Source of the DNA: Sulfotelmatobacter sp963788225
GTDB taxonomy: Bacteria; Acidobacteriota; Terriglobia; Terriglobales; Acidobacteriaceae
NCBI GenBank assembly: GCA_963788225.1
Contig: CAWBGI010000001.1
Span: forward strand, 992,001 to 1,056,000
Direction: 5' to 3'
DNA: 64,000 bases
The notes under the pieces are model-generated. The model was not told the origin of the DNA, did not search any database, and worked only from the letters and a program-made list of their open reading frames with translations. This document shows positions 7,408 through 16,033 of the stretch, piece by piece. A program made the translations under genes and the position numbers. The first letter of the stretch is position 1. Each line of letters begins with the position of its first letter.

Positions 7408-8670
7408 CTACACTTCGACCGGCAACTCTGACGGGAGCGGCGCGGCTGTAAGATGGCTTTTCACTGCCGCAGCCAAACGGCGTATGCCCTCGCGGATTTG
7501 CTCGGGAGCGGCGTTGGAGAAATTCAACCGCATGTGGCGAGTGCCTTCGCGGCCATCGTTGGCATAGAAGGAATCGCCCGGCACGAACGCCACATTCTGT
7601 TCGAGCGCTGAGCGAAACACCGCCTGCATGTCCAAACCTTCGGGCAGAGTAACCCAGAGGAACAATCCTCCTTGAGGATGAGTCCATGTTACCGCGGGCG
7701 GGAAGAATTCCCTCAGCGCCTCGAGCATTACGTCGCGGCGTTCGCGATAGATCCTCCGAATCAGCCTGACGTGCTGGTCGAGGAATCCGTCGCGCGCGAC
7801 TTCGTAGGCCACGAATTGCGTGAAGGTCGAAGTGTGCAAATCGGCGCCCTGCTTGAGTTGCGCCAGCTTACCGATGATCTCCGGCGGGGCGACGATCCAT
7901 CCCAGTCGAAGTCCGGGAGCCAGCGTCTTTGAGAACGTGCTCAGGTAGATAACGTTCCCAATGGAATAGCCGCCGTCGCGGCGCAGGTTCTCGCGGTCGA
8001 GCACGACGAGAGGCGGAAGGTGCTCGCCCTCATAGCGTAACTGGCCGTAAGGATCATCTTCGACAATCGGAATTCCATACTTGTCGGCGAGCAGCACCAA
8101 TTCGTGGCGCCGCCCCTCCGACAACGTAGTTCCAGCGGGGTTCTGGAAGTTTGGGAGCACGTACATGAATTTGGGGCCAGAGCGCAGAGGCTGCTCCAGC
8201 AGCTCGGTGCGAAGGCCATCGTCGTCAACCGGAACCGACATATACTCCGCACCGTAAACGTTGAAAGCTTGCAGCGCGCCCAGATAAGTCGGCGCTTCCA
8301 CCAGCACGCGATCTCCCCGGTTGATAAACAGCTTGCCAATCAGGTCGAGCGCCTGCTGCGAGCCCGCGGTGATCAGAACATTCGCAGCTTTCGCCTTGAT
8401 TCCGTAGCGCGCCATGTTGTTCGCAATCAGCTCGCGCAGCGGTTCGTAACCCTCGGTGGCTCCGTACTGCAAGGCAGAAGCTGCCTGCTCGGTGAGCACC
8501 TTGTGACAGGCTTCCTCAAAACGCTGGATCGGAAAGACATCGGGAGCGGGCAGGCCTCCGGCGAAAGAAATCATTCCTGGTTTTTGGGTGATCTTCAACA
8601 ACTCGCGGATTTGAGAACTGGTAATACCTTTGGTGCGCAGCGCGTAACGAGCAGTCCACGCAGTCAACAT
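7408..8670 (-). CDS. PLP-dependent aminotransferase (fold type I, LysN/2-aminoadipate type)
   Basis: A 420-residue class I/II aminotransferase. Motifs include FAGGLPAPDVFP at the N-terminus, ITAGSQQALDL, the VLPNFQNPAGTTLS substrate block, VEDDPYG and the Schiff-base lysine in STFSKTLAPGLRLGW near residue 248. The family transaminates 2-aminoadipate, branched-chain or aromatic amino acids with 2-oxoglutarate. It starts only 15 bp after the 2-oxoacid:ferredoxin oxidoreductase beta-gamma gene, with GAAAGG upstream. It therefore probably supplies 2-oxo acids to that enzyme. Exact substrate cannot be read from the sequence. Confidence 0.88.
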   Translation of the reverse strand: MLTAWTARYALRTKGITSSQIRELLKITQKPGMISFAGGLPAPDVFPIQRFEEACHKVLTEQAASALQYGATEGYEPLRELIANNMARYGIKAKAANVLITAGSQQALDLIGKLFINRGDRVLVEAPTYLGALQAFNVYGAEYMSVPVDDDGLRTELLEQPLRSGPKFMYVLPNFQNPAGTTLSEGRRHELVLLADKYGIPIVEDDPYGQLRYEGEHLPPLVVLDRENLRRDGGYSIGNVIYLSTFSKTLAPGLRLGWIVAPPEIIGKLAQLKQGADLHTSTFTQFVAYEVARDGFLDQHVRLIRRIYRERRDVMLEALREFFPPAVTWTHPQGGLFLWVTLPEGLDMQAVFRSALEQNVAFVPGDSFYANDGREGTRHMRLNFSNAAPEQIREGIRRLAAAVKSHLTAAPLPSELPVEV

Positions 8671-8685
8671 TGCAGGCCTTTCTGT

Positions 8686-10227
8686 TTAAGCGAAGCCGTC
8701 TGGTTGACTCAGTGCGCCAATGTGCGCCTGATCGTCGATAAACAGGCGGCCGGCGGAGAGCGCCTTGCGGTCAATTTCCAGCAGATCGAGTTTTTTCACT
8801 TTATCTTCGAGCACGCTCAACGCAGTTCCGGCGGCCAGACATTCGGTCTCTTCCAGCAGCGCCCCCATCATCACAATGTTGGCGACCTTCGTCGAACCCA
8901 GTTTGTCGGCGATCTCCGCCGCCGGAATCGCGACCACCTGCACTCCCGGCGCGGCAAAGTCGGCAGGAACGCTTGCGCCGTTGTAAAGGATGAGCCCGCC
9001 GCTCACTACTTCGTGCGCAAACTTCCGCAGCGAGAACTCATTCATGGCGACGAGCACGTCGGAGTGCGACACCAGCGGCGACCCGATCCGTTCTTTCGAC
9101 AGGCACACATGGCAATGTGCGCTGCCCGAGCGCATCTCCGGCCCATACGACGGCAGCCAGCTCACTTCCAGCGCTTCCCGCATACCCATTTCGACAAGTA
9201 GCTGTCCCAGCAGCAGCACGCCCTGACCGCCGAAGCCCGCGATCTTGATACGTATGTCTTTGAAGTGATGAGCGCGCGTCGCCTTGGAAGCACGCGGCGC
9301 TCCAGCTTTCGGCGTCAGCTCAAGCACGTCCGCGACTGATCGTTGCGGCGGCTCATTGCCCGCGGGAATTTCCGGCTTGCGGTCGCGGAAAACACTCAGC
9401 GGAAAAGTTGGGATCATCTTATCGAGAACCCAGCGCCGCGCTTCCACGGGGTCTTTGCCCCAAATTGTGGGACATGGCGACAGGATTTCGACAAACGAGA
9501 AGCCCACGCCATCCCGCTGCGTTTCGAGCGCTTTGCGGATCGCCCGCCGCGCTTTCATGATGTTCTTGTTGTCGGAAAGCGCCACCCGTTCGATGTATGC
9601 GGGAGCCTCCAGCGTGGCCAGCAGTTCCGCCATGTGCAACGGAAAACCTTCATTCGACGGCCGCCGGCCCCATGGAGAAGTGGTGCTCTTCTGCCCGACC
9701 AGAGTGGTGGGCGCCATTTGTCCGCCGGTCATGCCGTAGATTCCGTTGTTCACGAAAAAGACGCTGATCTTCTCGCCCCGGTTGGCGGCATGCACGATCT
9801 CCGCGGTGCCGATCGCCGCGAGGTCGCCGTCTCCCTGATAGGAAATCACAATCTTGTCTGGACAAGATCGCTTGATTCCCGTGGCTGAAGCCGGCGCGCG
9901 ACCGTGCGCGACCTGCACATTGCCCACGTCAAAATAGTAATAGGCAAACACCGAGCAGCCCACCGGACTCACGAAGATCGTCTTATCCTGCAAGCCCAGT
10001 TCCTGCAGCGCTTCGGCAATCAGCTTGTGCACCACGCCGTGCCCGCAGCCCGGACAGTAATGGGTCTGGTGCTTCAGTTCCGATTTGCGCTCGTACAGGT
10101 CATAAAACAGCGGCGACTTCTCGTGGATGACTTCGTACCCGTCGCCGCTGACCGCGGGGTTCGCTTCGGAAGTCGTCTCAGATTTGACCTCGGGATCCAT
10201 CACGCTGATCACGTTTTCGTCTGCCAT
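8686..10227 (-). CDS. 2-oxoacid:ferredoxin oxidoreductase, fused beta (TPP) and gamma subunits
   Basis: A 513-residue fusion. The first ~280 residues are the thiamine-diphosphate beta subunit: HYCPGCGHGVVHKLI, GDGDLAAIG with the following N..I (TPP/Mg motif), and GMTGGQMAPTT. From about residue 330 comes the gamma subunit (KIAGFGGQGVLLLGQLL, SYGPEMRSG). Beta and gamma are usually separate polypeptides. The start at 10227 is chosen for its spacing to GAGAAGG; another ATG at 10233 is possible, and longer upstream frames run into the alpha gene. With the alpha and ferredoxin subunits it should oxidise 2-oxo acids to acyl-CoA and reduced ferredoxin. Substrate (branched-chain, aromatic or 2-oxoglutarate) is not settled. 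Confidence 0.9.
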   Translation of the reverse strand: MADENVISVMDPEVKSETTSEANPAVSGDGYEVIHEKSPLFYDLYERKSELKHQTHYCPGCGHGVVHKLIAEALQELGLQDKTIFVSPVGCSVFAYYYFDVGNVQVAHGRAPASATGIKRSCPDKIVISYQGDGDLAAIGTAEIVHAANRGEKISVFFVNNGIYGMTGGQMAPTTLVGQKSTTSPWGRRPSNEGFPLHMAELLATLEAPAYIERVALSDNKNIMKARRAIRKALETQRDGVGFSFVEILSPCPTIWGKDPVEARRWVLDKMIPTFPLSVFRDRKPEIPAGNEPPQRSVADVLELTPKAGAPRASKATRAHHFKDIRIKIAGFGGQGVLLLGQLLVEMGMREALEVSWLPSYGPEMRSGSAHCHVCLSKERIGSPLVSHSDVLVAMNEFSLRKFAHEVVSGGLILYNGASVPADFAAPGVQVVAIPAAEIADKLGSTKVANIVMMGALLEETECLAAGTALSVLEDKVKKLDLLEIDRKALSAGRLFIDDQAHIGALSQPDGFA

Positions 10228-10268
10228 TTTCATTGCCCTTCTCGAACCAGAATCCTTGCGGACAGGCC

Positions 10269-11321
10269 CTACACTGCAACGGCAATGCGCTCCAAAACCT
10301 GCTGCTGCAATTCCGCAACTGAAGGCACGTTGCCCCCTACTCTGCCGTAGAATTCCACCGGCACCTTGCCGTTCAGCGCCAGGCGCACATCTTCCAGCAT
10401 TTGTCCGTTGCTCAATTCGACGACAATCACTTTTTCCACTTTCCGCGCCGCTTTTGCCAAAGCTTTCGAAGGATACGGCCACAAGGTGATCGGACGGAAC
10501 AACCCAGCTTTCACGCCCTCTTTGCGCAGCGCTTCGACTGTGGAAAGCAACACTCGCGAAACAATGCCGTAGCCAACCAGCAACACGTCGGCGTCTTCCG
10601 TGTGGCAAAGCTCGCACCGTGGCTCGGCTTCTTGCGCGCGCATATATTTGGCTTCCATTCTGCGCTGGTGTTCTTCCAACTCGTCGCTTTCGAGAAAGAT
10701 CGACGAGACAAAGTTGGCGCGCGTTTCCGGCGTTCCCTTGACCGCCCACAACTTTTCTGGTGGCTGAATCTCGCGATCTTCGAGATCCAACGGTTCCATC
10801 ATTTGTCCGATGAAACCATCGGCCAGCACCACCGCCGGATTGCGATATTTATCGGCGAGATCGAAAGCCAGCATGGTCAGTTCGGCCATTTCCTGCACCG
10901 ATGCGGGAGCCAGAACAATGTTGCGATAGTTACCGTGGCCGCCCCCCTTCACCATGGCAAAATAGTCGCTCTGTTCCGGAGCGATATTTCCGAGTCCTGG
11001 TCCGCCACGCATCACATCCACGATCACGCACGGCAGTTCCGCGCCCGCCAGATAAGACATGCCTTCCTGCATCAGGCTGAGGCCAGGGCCGGATGATCCG
11101 GTCATGACGCGCATTCCCGCTGCCGCCGCGCCATACACCATATTGATGGCGGCCACTTCGCTCTCCGCTTGCAGAAAAGTCCCACCTATCTGCGGAAAGT
11201 AGAGCGCAGCCGACTCCGCGATTTCGCTGGCCGGAGTAATGGGATATCCATAGTAAGCGCGGCATCCGGCCAGGATCGCGCCCTTCACCACTGCGACGTT
11301 TCCTTTACACAACTGCCGCAT
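10269..11321 (-). CDS. 2-oxoacid:ferredoxin oxidoreductase alpha subunit (VorB/KorA type)
   Basis: A 350-residue alpha subunit with YYGYPITPASEIAE near the N-terminus, a conserved Glu in LQAESEVAAINMVYGAA, and TGSSGPGLSLMQEGMSYLAGAELP, all typical of the VOR/KOR alpha chain pyrimidine domain. A C-terminal Rossmann-like domain carries VGYGIVSR and VVELSNGQMLEDVR. It overlaps the ferredoxin gene by 17 nt and is 41 bp from the beta-gamma gene, so the complex is co-translated. It is cytoplasmic and oxygen-sensitive by family. Confidence 0.92.
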   Translation of the reverse strand: MRQLCKGNVAVVKGAILAGCRAYYGYPITPASEIAESAALYFPQIGGTFLQAESEVAAINMVYGAAAAGMRVMTGSSGPGLSLMQEGMSYLAGAELPCVIVDVMRGGPGLGNIAPEQSDYFAMVKGGGHGNYRNIVLAPASVQEMAELTMLAFDLADKYRNPAVVLADGFIGQMMEPLDLEDREIQPPEKLWAVKGTPETRANFVSSIFLESDELEEHQRRMEAKYMRAQEAEPRCELCHTEDADVLLVGYGIVSRVLLSTVEALRKEGVKAGLFRPITLWPYPSKALAKAARKVEKVIVVELSNGQMLEDVRLALNGKVPVEFYGRVGGNVPSVAELQQQVLERIAVAV

Positions 11322-11583
11322 GTTCGCCTCCTCTTACCGCCGCAAACGCTTTTCCTTTAGCTTTTATGCGGTAAACCGTAATGGCGCCCGGTTCGGGGCA
11401 GCAATAAAAGCAGATGCCGCAGCCGGTGCAATCCTCGCCGGTGTAGCGCGCCGGATGTACCCCGTAAGCATTCAATTCCGGCGTCAACTCCAAACACTTC
11501 GGCGGACAGGACTCCACACACAGCCCGCACCCCTTGCATTCCTCGACATCGACCTTGACCTTACCGCGTGCTTGGCTCGCCAT
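11305..11583 (-). CDS. 2-oxoacid:ferredoxin oxidoreductase delta subunit (2x[4Fe-4S] ferredoxin)
   Basis: A 92-residue ferredoxin with two clusters, CKGCGLCVESCP near residue 16 and CTGCGICFYCCPEPG near residue 51. It is the electron-transfer subunit of the following alpha and beta-gamma proteins. It starts three bases after the CoA-transferase stop and overlaps the alpha gene. Confidence 0.92.
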   Translation of the reverse strand: MASQARGKVKVDVEECKGCGLCVESCPPKCLELTPELNAYGVHPARYTGEDCTGCGICFYCCPEPGAITVYRIKAKGKAFAAVRGGEHAAVV

Positions 11584-11586
11584 GCT

Positions 11587-12948
11587 TCACCTCGCTACCG
11601 TCTTCTCCGCAGCCAGAGGCCGCTGCAGCCATCTGGTTTTTTCGGAGAATTGATAGAGTTCTTCGCGAAACTTAGGGTGCGCAATGTTGATCATCGCCTG
11701 CGCCCGTTCACGAATGGTTTTGCCGTGCAGATACGCCACCCCGTACTCGGTCACCACGTAACGAACCAATCCGCGGGAAGTGACCACGCCCGCGCCGGGG
11801 CTGAGCATGGGCACAATGCGCGAGATCGCACCATCTTTTGCCGTGGAGGAGATGGCAATGATCGGTTTGCCCCCCTTGGAGCGCGACGCTCCGCGCAGGA
11901 AGTCCACTTGTCCGCCGATGCCGCTATAGAACTGGTTCCCGATCGAATCGGAGCAGACCTGACCGGTAAGATCAACCTGCAGCGCGGAGTTGATCGCCAC
12001 CATGTTGTCGTTGCGGGCGATCAGTAAGGGGTCGTTGCTATAGGCGGTGGGATGGAACTCGAAGATGGGATTGTTGTCTACGAAGTCGAACAATCGTTTC
12101 GAGCCAAGGGCAAATCCTAGAATGATCTTGCGGGGCCGAAAGCTCTTCCGCGCACCTGTGATCACGCCCGCTTCTATCAGAGGAATCACGCCGTCGGAAA
12201 CCAATTCGCTGTGAACCGCAAGATCCTTGCGGTCCATGAGAAACGGCAAGACCGCATCCGGAATTCCGCCAATGCCGGTTTGCAACACGGATCCGTCCTC
12301 AATTAAATCCGCAACATTGCGGGCGATGGCTCTATGCAGGTCTGTAATTTGCGGTTGCTTCATGGCGCAAAGAGGACGGGAAGAATCCACTACGGCATCG
12401 AGTTCCGTCACATGGATGAAGCTGTCACCGTAGGTGCGCGGCATCTGATCGTTGATCTGCGCCACTACGTATCGGGCACACTTAGTCGCAGTGAGCGACG
12501 TGTCCACACCCACGCCGAAGCTGCAAAAGCCATGCGAGTCGGGTGGTGAGAGTTCCACAAGCGCCACATCAATCGGCATGGCGCCGCTCTCGAAGAGTCC
12601 TTCGATTTCACTCAAGTAAATCGGAGTGTAATCGGCCCGGCCTTCATTAATGGCCTCGCGCACATTGCTGCCGATAAACATCGCATTGTGCCGGAAGTGT
12701 CCCTCCATCTCCGGAGACACATAAGGAGCCACTCCGAAGGTCATCATGTGAACGATTTCCACGTCCTCCACAAAAGGACCGCGGCGCATCAGCGCCTCAA
12801 CTAACGTCTCCGGTTCCGCGCAACCCGGCTGTATGTAGACTCGCATCCCCGACTGCACACACCGCAGCGCCTCATCCGGCGTTTTCAACTTTAGTTTGTA
12901 ATCGAGTTCCCACGACATTCCTTCCCCCTTGACCGCAACATCGGTCAT
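11587..12948 (-). CDS. Acetyl-CoA hydrolase/transferase family CoA-transferase (4-hydroxybutyrate CoA-transferase-like)
   Basis: A 453-residue protein of the acetyl-CoA hydrolase/transferase family (two-domain alpha/beta CoA-transferase). Motifs include VQSGMRVYIQPGCAEP, VDVALVELSPPDSHGFCSFG, a GIGGIPDAV block and a conserved Glu in HSELVSDGV, which is the expected catalytic region. The C-terminal ISRIVPMLSPGAGVVTSR and VTEYGVAYLHGKTIRERA are diagnostic of the family. It moves CoA between acyl groups and acetate or other acids. The ATG at 12948 follows GGGGGGAG; an alternative ATG at 12918 (MSWEL) has AAGGGGAAGG just upstream and may be the true start. It sits upstream of the oxidoreductase genes, so its acyl-CoA products are plausible substrates. 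Confidence 0.88.
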   Translation of the reverse strand: MTDVAVKGEGMSWELDYKLKLKTPDEALRCVQSGMRVYIQPGCAEPETLVEALMRRGPFVEDVEIVHMMTFGVAPYVSPEMEGHFRHNAMFIGSNVREAINEGRADYTPIYLSEIEGLFESGAMPIDVALVELSPPDSHGFCSFGVGVDTSLTATKCARYVVAQINDQMPRTYGDSFIHVTELDAVVDSSRPLCAMKQPQITDLHRAIARNVADLIEDGSVLQTGIGGIPDAVLPFLMDRKDLAVHSELVSDGVIPLIEAGVITGARKSFRPRKIILGFALGSKRLFDFVDNNPIFEFHPTAYSNDPLLIARNDNMVAINSALQVDLTGQVCSDSIGNQFYSGIGGQVDFLRGASRSKGGKPIIAISSTAKDGAISRIVPMLSPGAGVVTSRGLVRYVVTEYGVAYLHGKTIRERAQAMINIAHPKFREELYQFSEKTRWLQRPLAAEKTVAR

Positions 12949-12989
12949 CGCACTCCCCCCACAGTTCCATCCTCTGCTTCGCGCCGCAT

Positions 12990-13250
12990 TTACTCCTTCG
13001 GACTTCGGTTCCAAGTCGAGAGCTGCGGATTCCAGCTGTGAACCTGCTTATCGAAATCCCCTGGCTGCCTCGCCGGCACGCAATGTGCAGCCGGTTGCTT
13101 CGAAGAATCGGCGGAGACCGGGCGTTCCGCCAAACATTGCTCCAACTTCTCCCGGAGATTGCTGTCGTTCAGCAGGCCCAGAAGTTCGGCCCGGCGCATG
13201 GGATCGATTCCCTGCAGCAACGGACACCTTAGAAGGTCCTGATCTTTCAT
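12990..13250 (-). CDS. Small hypothetical protein at head of the fermentation operon
   Basis: An 86-residue protein with no family I recognise. The N-terminal half (LLRCPLLQGIDPMRRAELLGLL) is helical and amphipathic; the C-terminal half is Pro/Trp/Ser-rich and looks disordered. GGAGGAG lies upstream of the ATG at 13250, which supports translation. It is the first gene after the Crp-type site at 13355-13368 and precedes the CoA-transferase by about 40 bp, so it is probably the leading gene of that operon. The Leu-rich segment resembles the start of a cyclic-nucleotide-binding fold, but this is weak. Confidence 0.55.
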   Translation of the reverse strand: MKDQDLLRCPLLQGIDPMRRAELLGLLNDSNLREKLEQCLAERPVSADSSKQPAAHCVPARQPGDFDKQVHSWNPQLSTWNRSPKE

Positions 13251-13354
13251 TGACTCCTCCCAGCGCGAATTCCTGCTATCCGGCCGCGCATCCCGGTCAG
13301 TTTGATTAGAAACCTTATCGCCCGCCGTGGCGGTGACCTCAGACAACTCTCGGG

Positions 13355-13368
13355 GTGAGGCACGTCAC
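13355..13368. promoter_or_regulatory. Crp/Fnr-type site GTGAGGCACGTCAC
   Basis: GTGA-N6-TCAC palindrome 105 bp upstream of the small first gene of the minus-strand fermentation operon, and just past the end of nfnB. Third of seven sites. Confidence 0.6.
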
Positions 13369-13377
13369 AGCACGCCC

Positions 13378-14832
13378 TCACCAGACACCGGAGGTAAGAT
13401 ACTCGTCAATCGACTTCGCGGCGCGCCTTCCCGCGCCCATAGCCAGAATCACCGTCGCACTTCCTGTAACGATGTCGCCGCCAGCGAAAACACCTTTTCG
13501 CGAGGTGCGCTGCGTGCTCGCGTCCGCCTCGATGTAATTGCGCTTATTCGTGTTCAGACCCGGTGTAGTGCTCTGGACAATAGGATTGGCACTCGTCCCG
13601 ATCGCGATAACTGCCACAGCGAGAGGGATCTCATATTCCGAGCCTTCAATCGGAACTGGCCGCCGTCTCCCAGAAGCATCAGGCTCGCCCAGCGCCATCT
13701 TCTGGCAGCGTGCACCCGCCAACCACCCCTTGCCATCGTCAATGAACTCGATCGGCGCAGTAAGAACTTGGAATTCGATCCCCTCCTGCTGCGCGTGTTT
13801 CACTTCTTCCTTGCGTGCCGGCATCTCCGCCTCACTGCGGCGATAAAGAATGAACGCCTTTCCCGCTCCCAGCCGCAACGCAGACCGGATCGCATCCAGC
13901 GCCGTGTTTCCTCCGCCGATCACGGCCACATTCTTGCCGCGGAAATCCACCATGGGTTCGTCGTACTTCGGGAACTCGTAGGCATGCATCAGGTTGATGC
14001 GCGTCAGGAATTCGTTCGCCGAATACACGCCGTTCAGATGTTCGCCGGGAATGCCCATAAATTGCGGGAGTCCTGCACCCGTGCCAATAAACACCGCATC
14101 GTAGCCTTCCTCGTTCATCAACTCGTCAATGGTGACCGTGCGGCCCACGACTACATCGGTTTCGAACTCCACACCCATGGCGCGCATGTAATCGATCTGT
14201 TCGCGGATGATCTGTTTCGGCAGGCGGAATTCCGGAATGCCATAGACCAAAACGCCGCCCGGTGTGTGCAGCGCCTCGAACACATGCACCTGATGTCCTT
14301 TCTGCACCAGATCGCCCGCCGCGGTCAGCCCAGACGGCCCGCTGCCGACGATAGCGACCTTCTTGCCCGTGAGTGCCGCTTTCGGCAGCTTGCTGATGTC
14401 CAGGTGACGTTGCTCGTAGTCGGCAACGAAGCGCTCCAGATATCCGATGCCCAGCGGTTGCACCTTCTTGCCCATCAAACAACCGCCTTCGCAGTGATCT
14501 TCCTGCGGGCACACGCGCCCCGTGATGGCCGGCAGCACGTTATCTTCGCGAATTTTGGCCGCCGCGCCCAGATAGTCGCCAGCCACAATCAATTCCACAA
14601 AGTCTTTCACCTTCACGCCCACCGGACAGTCGTCCGTACAAGCTGGCTTGGCGCACTCCAGACAGCGCAAAGCTTCCTGCCGCGCAAGCTCCTCGGAGTA
14701 GCCCAGGTTTACCTCGGTGAAATTATGGGCGCGCTCCTCCGCACATTGCTCCAGCATGTGCTGCCGCGGAATCTTCATCCGCTGTTTCAGGGGGATGACA
14801 TTCAACGAGGGCTTTTTGGTAGATTGAGTCAC
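13378..14832 (-). CDS. nfnB: NADH-dependent ferredoxin:NADP+ oxidoreductase subunit B (NfnB; GltD-like)
   Basis: A 484-residue flavoprotein. The N-terminal iron-sulfur domain has RCLECAKPACTDDCPVG and GRVCPQEDHCEGGC. Two dinucleotide folds follow: GSGPSGLTAAGDL for FAD and VIGGGNTALDAIRSAL for NADPH, and the C-terminus has GVFAGGDIVTGSATV. The same fold is the glutamate synthase small subunit, often annotated gltA. Its tight coupling to an NfnA-like partner, without a glutamate synthase large subunit, favours NfnB, which couples ferredoxin and NADH oxidation to NADPH formation. The GTG at 14832 overlaps the nfnA stop as GTGA and follows GGGAGGTGG, so it is preferred over a longer frame. Confidence 0.85.
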   Translation of the reverse strand: MTQSTKKPSLNVIPLKQRMKIPRQHMLEQCAEERAHNFTEVNLGYSEELARQEALRCLECAKPACTDDCPVGVKVKDFVELIVAGDYLGAAAKIREDNVLPAITGRVCPQEDHCEGGCLMGKKVQPLGIGYLERFVADYEQRHLDISKLPKAALTGKKVAIVGSGPSGLTAAGDLVQKGHQVHVFEALHTPGGVLVYGIPEFRLPKQIIREQIDYMRAMGVEFETDVVVGRTVTIDELMNEEGYDAVFIGTGAGLPQFMGIPGEHLNGVYSANEFLTRINLMHAYEFPKYDEPMVDFRGKNVAVIGGGNTALDAIRSALRLGAGKAFILYRRSEAEMPARKEEVKHAQQEGIEFQVLTAPIEFIDDGKGWLAGARCQKMALGEPDASGRRRPVPIEGSEYEIPLAVAVIAIGTSANPIVQSTTPGLNTNKRNYIEADASTQRTSRKGVFAGGDIVTGSATVILAMGAGRRAAKSIDEYLTSGVW

Positions 14833-15719
14833 CGGCCACCTCCCTGCAAAGCGCATGTATTCTTTTCTTCGGCAGCAACGCTGCCGGGCTGTAGCTTTTC
14901 CCGCTGGTATTCCTCCATCGACCGCTGCTCCGCCGCGCGGTACATCGAATTACGCTGCACCAGCACCGCAAAATCAATCCGGTGTGCATCGAACTCGGGC
15001 CCGTCAACGCAGGCAAACTCACTCTTTCCATCCACCAGCACGCGGCAGCCGCCGCACATGCCGGTGCCATCAATCATGATCGGATTCAAACTCACGATGG
15101 TGCGGATATGCTCTTTCCGCGTCATCTCCGCCACCGCTCTCATCATCGGGATGGGACCGATGGCCAGCACCAGGTCAATGCGCGTGCCGTTCTCGATCAA
15201 CTGCTTCAGCTTGTCGGTGACAAAGCCTTTGTCGGCATAGGTTCCATCATCGGTCGTAATCATCAGCGCGTCGCTCACCTCGCGCAGTTCCTGCTCCAAA
15301 ATTACCAACTCTTTATTGCGCGCGCCGACAATGGTGATCACGCGGTTGCCCGCCCGCTTCAGAGCCGCCGCCGTCGGATATGCCATCGCCGTACCCACAC
15401 CGCCGCCCATCACCACCACAGTGCCAAACTTCTCGATCTCCGACGGTTTCCCTAGCGGCCCCACCACATCCAGAATGCTGTCGCCGGTATTCAGTGCATT
15501 GAGCATGTTGGTGGTCTTGCCCGCCGACTGCACCACAATGCCAATGGTGCCGCGCTCCGCATCGGAGTGTTCAATGGTGATCGGAATCCGTTCGCCCTGT
15601 TCGTACAACCGTAAGATTACGAACTGTCCTGGCTTTTGCTTGCGTGCAATGCGTGGCGCTTCGATAACGAACCGCTTAATGCCCGGCGCCAGGAACCCAG
15701 CGTGCAGGATCTTAAACAT
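14829..15719 (-). CDS. nfnA: NADH-dependent ferredoxin:NADP+ oxidoreductase subunit A (NfnA; dihydroorotate dehydrogenase electron-transfer type)
   Basis: A 296-residue protein of the ferredoxin reductase/PyrK-like family. It has an FAD-binding beta barrel (KPGQFVILRLYEQGERIP), an NAD site (VVMGGGVGTAMAYP) and a C-terminal [2Fe-2S] site (MCGGCRVLVDG...FACVDGPEFD). With NfnB it would form the cytoplasmic electron-bifurcating transhydrogenase; sulfide dehydrogenase (SudB) is the near alternative. The ATG at 15719 is chosen because family members begin at this point (FKIL...). A perfect TGTGA-N6-TCACA site lies 67 bp upstream. Confidence 0.85.
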   Translation of the reverse strand: MFKILHAGFLAPGIKRFVIEAPRIARKQKPGQFVILRLYEQGERIPITIEHSDAERGTIGIVVQSAGKTTNMLNALNTGDSILDVVGPLGKPSEIEKFGTVVVMGGGVGTAMAYPTAAALKRAGNRVITIVGARNKELVILEQELREVSDALMITTDDGTYADKGFVTDKLKQLIENGTRIDLVLAIGPIPMMRAVAEMTRKEHIRTIVSLNPIMIDGTGMCGGCRVLVDGKSEFACVDGPEFDAHRIDFAVLVQRNSMYRAAEQRSMEEYQREKLQPGSVAAEEKNTCALQGGGR

Positions 15720-15785
15720 GTTTTTCCCCGTCTTTCCTTGGCATGTTCCCAAAAGCCTATTGTCCGCAAGGCTATGCCCGGTGGC

Positions 15786-15801
15786 TGTGACACGAGTCAC
15801 A
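15786..15801. promoter_or_regulatory. Perfect Crp-type site TGTGACACGAGTCACA upstream of nfnA
   Basis: A perfect TGTGA-N6-TCACA palindrome. If the minus-strand GACAAT at 15764-15759 is the -10, transcription would start near 15752, putting the site centre at about -41.5. That is the class II activator position known for Crp/Fnr proteins. Confidence 0.65.
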
Positions 15802-15922
15802 GACGAGTGAGAGGAAGATCACGGTGCGGGGAAGGTAACGAAATCGCCTGCCTGATGTTGACCCGCCAAATAGTTGCCGCGGTTTTAGCGCCTCTCGTGC
15901 ACGCTTCTGGTCACATCGCCTG

Positions 15923-15936
15923 GTGACTATCGTCAC
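15923..15936. promoter_or_regulatory. Crp/Fnr-type site GTGACTATCGTCAC
   Basis: GTGA-N6-TCAC palindrome 98 bp upstream of the zinc-ribbon gene and the universal stress protein. Fifth of seven sites. No clear -10 at a standard distance was found. Confidence 0.55.
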
Positions 15937-16033
15937 GGCAGAATAGGCCTAGAGAGATCACACTTAAAACGGACATTCGAGTTCCAGATGTGCAGACATC
16001 GGGACCTCGGGCACGCCAACCGTGGAGTCGGCT

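Larger units (their letters stand above)
15720..16033. other. 314-bp divergent regulatory gap (nfnA / zinc-ribbon gene)
   Basis: No gene is supported. The gap holds two Crp-type palindromes, at 15786-15801 facing nfnA and at 15923-15936 facing the plus-strand stress genes. A candidate minus-strand -10 (GACAAT, 15764-15759) lies in the nfnA leader. Confidence 0.6.

Noticed and set aside
13378..14832. Glutamate synthase (GltB/GltD) call for the flavoprotein
   Set aside because: No glutamate synthase large subunit is nearby and the adjacent gene is NfnA-like, so NfnB is preferred. A glutamate synthase role is not excluded.
13380..15240. Long open frame antisense to nfnAB (over 600 codons)
   Set aside because: Its codon pattern mirrors the GC-rich third positions of the minus-strand genes, and the minus-strand proteins have clear families. 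No ribosome site or family for the antisense frame.
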